Origin: Terriglobia bacterium
Lineage (GTDB): Bacteria > Acidobacteriota > Terriglobia > Bryobacterales > UBA6623
Direction: 5' to 3'
Assembly (NCBI GenBank): GCA_009841225.1
Contig: VXMF01000058.1
Location: forward strand, 62,001 to 126,000
Length of the DNA: 64,000 nucleotides
In this document: positions 61,566 through 64,000 of the stretch, one piece after another
Position numbering within the stretch: position 1 is the first letter of the stretch
How the letters are laid out: each line of letters begins with the position of its first letter
Translations under genes and position numbers: made by a program
Notes under the pieces: generated by a model
What the model saw: only the letters and a program-made list of their open reading frames with translations
What the model was told of the DNA's origin: nothing
Database searches by the model: none

Positions 61566-64000
61566 TCAGTCGCTCCTCAGCGCGCGCGCCGGTTCCAGCC
61601 GCGAGGCCCGAATCGCGGGCCAAAGCGACGCCGCCAAGCCCGCCAAGACCAAGACCGCCACCACGGCCGCGTAGGTCGACCAATCGTACATGCCCACGTC
61701 GAACAGCAGGTGTGCGATCAGCCTCGACCCGCCGACCGACAGCAGGAGCCCTAGCGCCAATCCCGCGCCCACGAGTAGCATGCCCTGGCGAACGACCATC
61801 GCCCGCACGCCCGATGGGGCGGCACCGAGTGCGAGCAGGATCCCGATGTCTCGCCGCCTCTGCGACACGCGGTAGCTCAGCAAGCCGTAAAGGCCCACCG
61901 CAGCCAGTAGCATCGCCAGACAGGCGAAGCCCGCAAAGAGCACGCCCCAAAGCCGCCGCTGCCACAGCGCCTCATTGATGCGCTCGCTCATCGTCTTGAT
62001 CGACACGATGACTCCGTTGGGATCGCTTTCGCGCACCACAGCGCGGATCGACTCCGCTGCCGCCGCCCGATCAAGGCTCGTTCGCAGGACGTAGTACCCT
62101 CCGCTGACCGGCCACTGGGTGTAGGGGTAGTACAGCTCGATCGCGTCCCGTTCCACGCCGCTGTGCCTTACGTCCGCGACCATGCCAACGACCCGGCAGT
62201 AGGGATTGCTGGGGCCGACCGTGTCGCCCCACTGGACCATCCGACCGATAGGGTCTTCGCCGCCGAACAGCGCCGCGGCCCCGACCTCGTTCACGATCAC
62301 AACCGGCGCCCCGTCGCTGCTATCGGTCGGCTCGAAGAAACGGCCCGCGAGCAGCGGGATGCCCATTGTCTGGAAGTAGTCCCACGAAACGTCTGCGCCG
62401 GCCACGGGCAGGAGAAACTGCGTCTCCTCTTCCGCTCGCCCTTGTACGCGCAACCTCCCGTTGCGCAGGTCACGTCCCCCATACGGCAGGCGGTTGGTCA
62501 CCGCCGCGCTGCGCACGCCAGGGATTGACTGTAATCGGTCGAGGATGCGCTGGTGATAGCTCGCCAGCAGCGCGGCTCGCTCGGCTCTATCCGCCTTCGA
62601 AAACGAGTTGTTGCGCACGTTTGCGACGAGTAGGTTGTCGGCCTCGAATCCGTGGTCGGCCTGCTGCATCTGCAAGAACGTCTTCATCAGCAATCCGGCG
62701 CCGAGGAGCAAGAGCAGCGACAGGGCGACCTCGGCGACCACTAGCGCCGAGCGACCCCGCGATCCCGCTGAGCTTCCGCGAGCGCCTTCTTTCAGCGCAT
62801 CGGCCAGATTGACGCGTGAGCCGATGATCGCCGGGACGAACCCGAGCACGGTCCCGGCCGCCAGCGTGGCCGCGAAGCAGAACGCGAGCACGTACAGGTC
62901 AACCTCGATGTGCATCCAAGCTGGAATCGATTCCGGCAGGAGCGTCTGGAAGCCGCTCACCGAAACCCACGCAATCAGCGCTCCGGCACCACCTCCGGCC
63001 AGAGCCAGCAGAAGGCTCTCGGCCAACAGCCCCTTCGCCAGCTCGAAGCGTCCGGCCCCCAAGGCCGACTGGATGACGTACTGCTTCTCCCGAGCCAGCA
63101 AGCGCGCCAGCAGCAGGTTGGCCACGTTGAAGATACAGATCAGCAAGAGGAGACCGACACCTCCCGCCAGGAGGTAGAGATAGGGCTCCACAGCGCCGAC
63201 TTCGGCGTCCCGCAGACGCACCAGGCGCACGTCCACGCCGGCGTTCGTCGAGGGAAACTCTTCGGCCAGCTGCCGAGCGACGGCCGACATCTCCTGCTGG
63301 GCCTGCTCAAACGTCACATCAGGCGCCAATCGGGCCACCGTCGCATACCAGCGCTGGTCGCGCTGCTTGGTGCGGTATCGGTCCAAACCCAGCGCATACC
63401 AGCTCTCCATCGTCGCCCACACGGTGGCGCGGTCGGGAAAGCCGTAGCCGGCGGGCATGACGCCGATTACCTCGTGCCCACCCGAAGGCAGGTGAATCAT
63501 GCGTCCGAGCACGTCCTGCGATCCGCCGTAGCGAGCCTGCCAAAGACCGTGGCTCAGCAGCGCCTTGTTGACCGGACCGCCCTTGCGGTCCTCTTCCGCC
63601 GTGAACAAGCGTCCCAGCACCGGCCGCACACCGACGGCGCGGAGCACCTCTTGGTTCAGCCGCGTAACGACCACTGGCTCGGCTCCGCCGTCGCCAGTGA
63701 TCTGCAAATCGGAGACCACGTAGCCTCCCACGTTCTCAACCGTGCGCGAGCGTCGGTTGTACTCCTCGATGTCCAGCAGCGAGCAGTTGCGCTCGGCGCC
63801 CTGCTCCGTCTCCGCCACCGTGAAAACGCGCACCATTCGGTCTGCATTCGGGTATGGAAAGGGTCTCAGCAGCACCGCATAAACCAAGCTGAAGACGGCG
63901 GTCGCCGTGCCGATCCCGAGCGCGATCGTCAGTGCCGACGGGACCGCGAACGCCGGTGCCTTCGCCAACGACCGCCAGGCGCAAGCGAAATGTTCGGCCC
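61566..64000 (-). CDS. ADOP-family duplicated ABC permease, N-terminus beyond the window
   Basis: More than 800 residues of a second ADOP permease; the start lies past position 64000, since the sequence at the edge still reads in frame (FACAWRSLAKAPAFAV). Both repeats are visible: first span ALTIALGIGTATAVFSLV, domain linkers with GIPLLAGRFFEPTDSSDG, second-half spans GFACLAMLLAAVGLYGLLSYR and the end YAAVVAVLVLAGLAASLWPAI. SQRRRDIGILLALGAAP is the typical coupling segment. It is not part of the FecBCDE-like system itself, although the binding-protein gene follows two bases downstream. Function probably export. Confidence 0.9.
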   Translation of the reverse strand, partial: AEHFACAWRSLAKAPAFAVPSALTIALGIGTATAVFSLVYAVLLRPFPYPNADRMVRVFTVAETEQGAERNCSLLDIEEYNRRSRTVENVGGYVVSDLQITGDGGAEPVVVTRLNQEVLRAVGVRPVLGRLFTAEEDRKGGPVNKALLSHGLWQARYGGSQDVLGRMIHLPSGGHEVIGVMPAGYGFPDRATVWATMESWYALGLDRYRTKQRDQRWYATVARLAPDVTFEQAQQEMSAVARQLAEEFPSTNAGVDVRLVRLRDAEVGAVEPYLYLLAGGVGLLLLICIFNVANLLLARLLAREKQYVIQSALGAGRFELAKGLLAESLLLALAGGGAGALIAWVSVSGFQTLLPESIPAWMHIEVDLYVLAFCFAATLAAGTVLGFVPAIIGSRVNLADALKEGARGSSAGSRGRSALVVAEVALSLLLLLGAGLLMKTFLQMQQADHGFEADNLLVANVRNNSFSKADRAERAALLASYHQRILDRLQSIPGVRSAAVTNRLPYGGRDLRNGRLRVQGRAEEETQFLLPVAGADVSWDYFQTMGIPLLAGRFFEPTDSSDGAPVVIVNEVGAAALFGGEDPIGRMVQWGDTVGPSNPYCRVVGMVADVRHSGVERDAIELYYPYTQWPVSGGYYVLRTSLDRAAAAESIRAVVRESDPNGVIVSIKTMSERINEALWQRRLWGVLFAGFACLAMLLAAVGLYGLLSYRVSQRRRDIGILLALGAAPSGVRAMVVRQGMLLVGAGLALGLLLSVGGSRLIAHLLFDVGMYDWSTYAAVVAVLVLAGLAASLWPAIRASRLEPARALRSD

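Noticed and set aside
60343..61965. 540-residue version of the binding protein
   Set aside because: The extra N-terminal part lies inside the ADOP gene and is Arg/Gly-rich; the signal peptide begins at the GTG at 61563.

Overview
The window looks like a chromosome segment from an uncultured, moderately GC-rich member of the Acidobacteriota. The best pointer is two large duplicated FtsX/MacB-type permeases of the ADOP kind (53685-56375 and 61566-end). One of them sits directly behind a PadR regulator of the type that accompanies such permeases in Acidobacteriota. Leaderless or nearly leaderless starts, SBBP-repeat secreted proteins and a DUF1684 lipoprotein fit the same picture. No rRNA, plasmid origin, CRISPR array or complete insertion sequence was seen.

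Left part (1-15.8 kb), mostly core genome: a GGCT-like protein and a Fic protein; an IscA/ErpA-type Fe-S carrier, a small methyltransferase and a YncE-like beta-propeller; a large isoleucyl-tRNA synthetase (ileS) followed by rlmN; a MetE-like zinc methyltransferase; a second Fic protein behind a 72-bp tandem repeat full of TGACNNGTCA palindromes; then a translationally coupled sugar nucleotidyltransferase and phosphohexomutase, and tRNA-Ser(GGA).

Central part (15.8-48.9 kb), an accessory island starting right after tRNA-Ser. It holds a HEPN locus (RX4H motif) flanked by two paralogous winged-helix-like small proteins, a second HEPN-like gene, a decayed DNA methyltransferase with an HNH domain, and two large convergent gene blocks. 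The forward block is a RapA-like SNF2 helicase plus an Hsp70-like ATPase, followed by a complete ABC-three-component (ABC-3C) set: a restriction-endonuclease-fold effector, a middle component and an SMC-like ABC ATPase. The reverse block is one tight operon: NurA nuclease, HerA-type translocase with an altered Walker A, a GHKL/Hsp90-type ATPase, a radical SAM enzyme, and a second GHKL ATPase. I do not recognise this five-gene combination as a named defence system; it is the best candidate for something undescribed. Beyond it lie a segmental duplication (Vsr C-terminal remnant plus DUF1684 gene, one copy intact and one broken), large secreted proteins, and a fragment of a DUF262/HNH-type protein.

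Right part (49-64 kb), chromosomal transport and surface genes: a GntR/YtrA regulator with a perfect palindromic operator over its own promoter, coupled to an ABC exporter; a membrane-anchored class C beta-lactamase-like protein; PadR plus ADOP; a truncated GNAT gene; a lipoprotein gene overlapping a gene of unknown function; and a FecBCDE-like uptake system next to a second ADOP permease cut by the window end.
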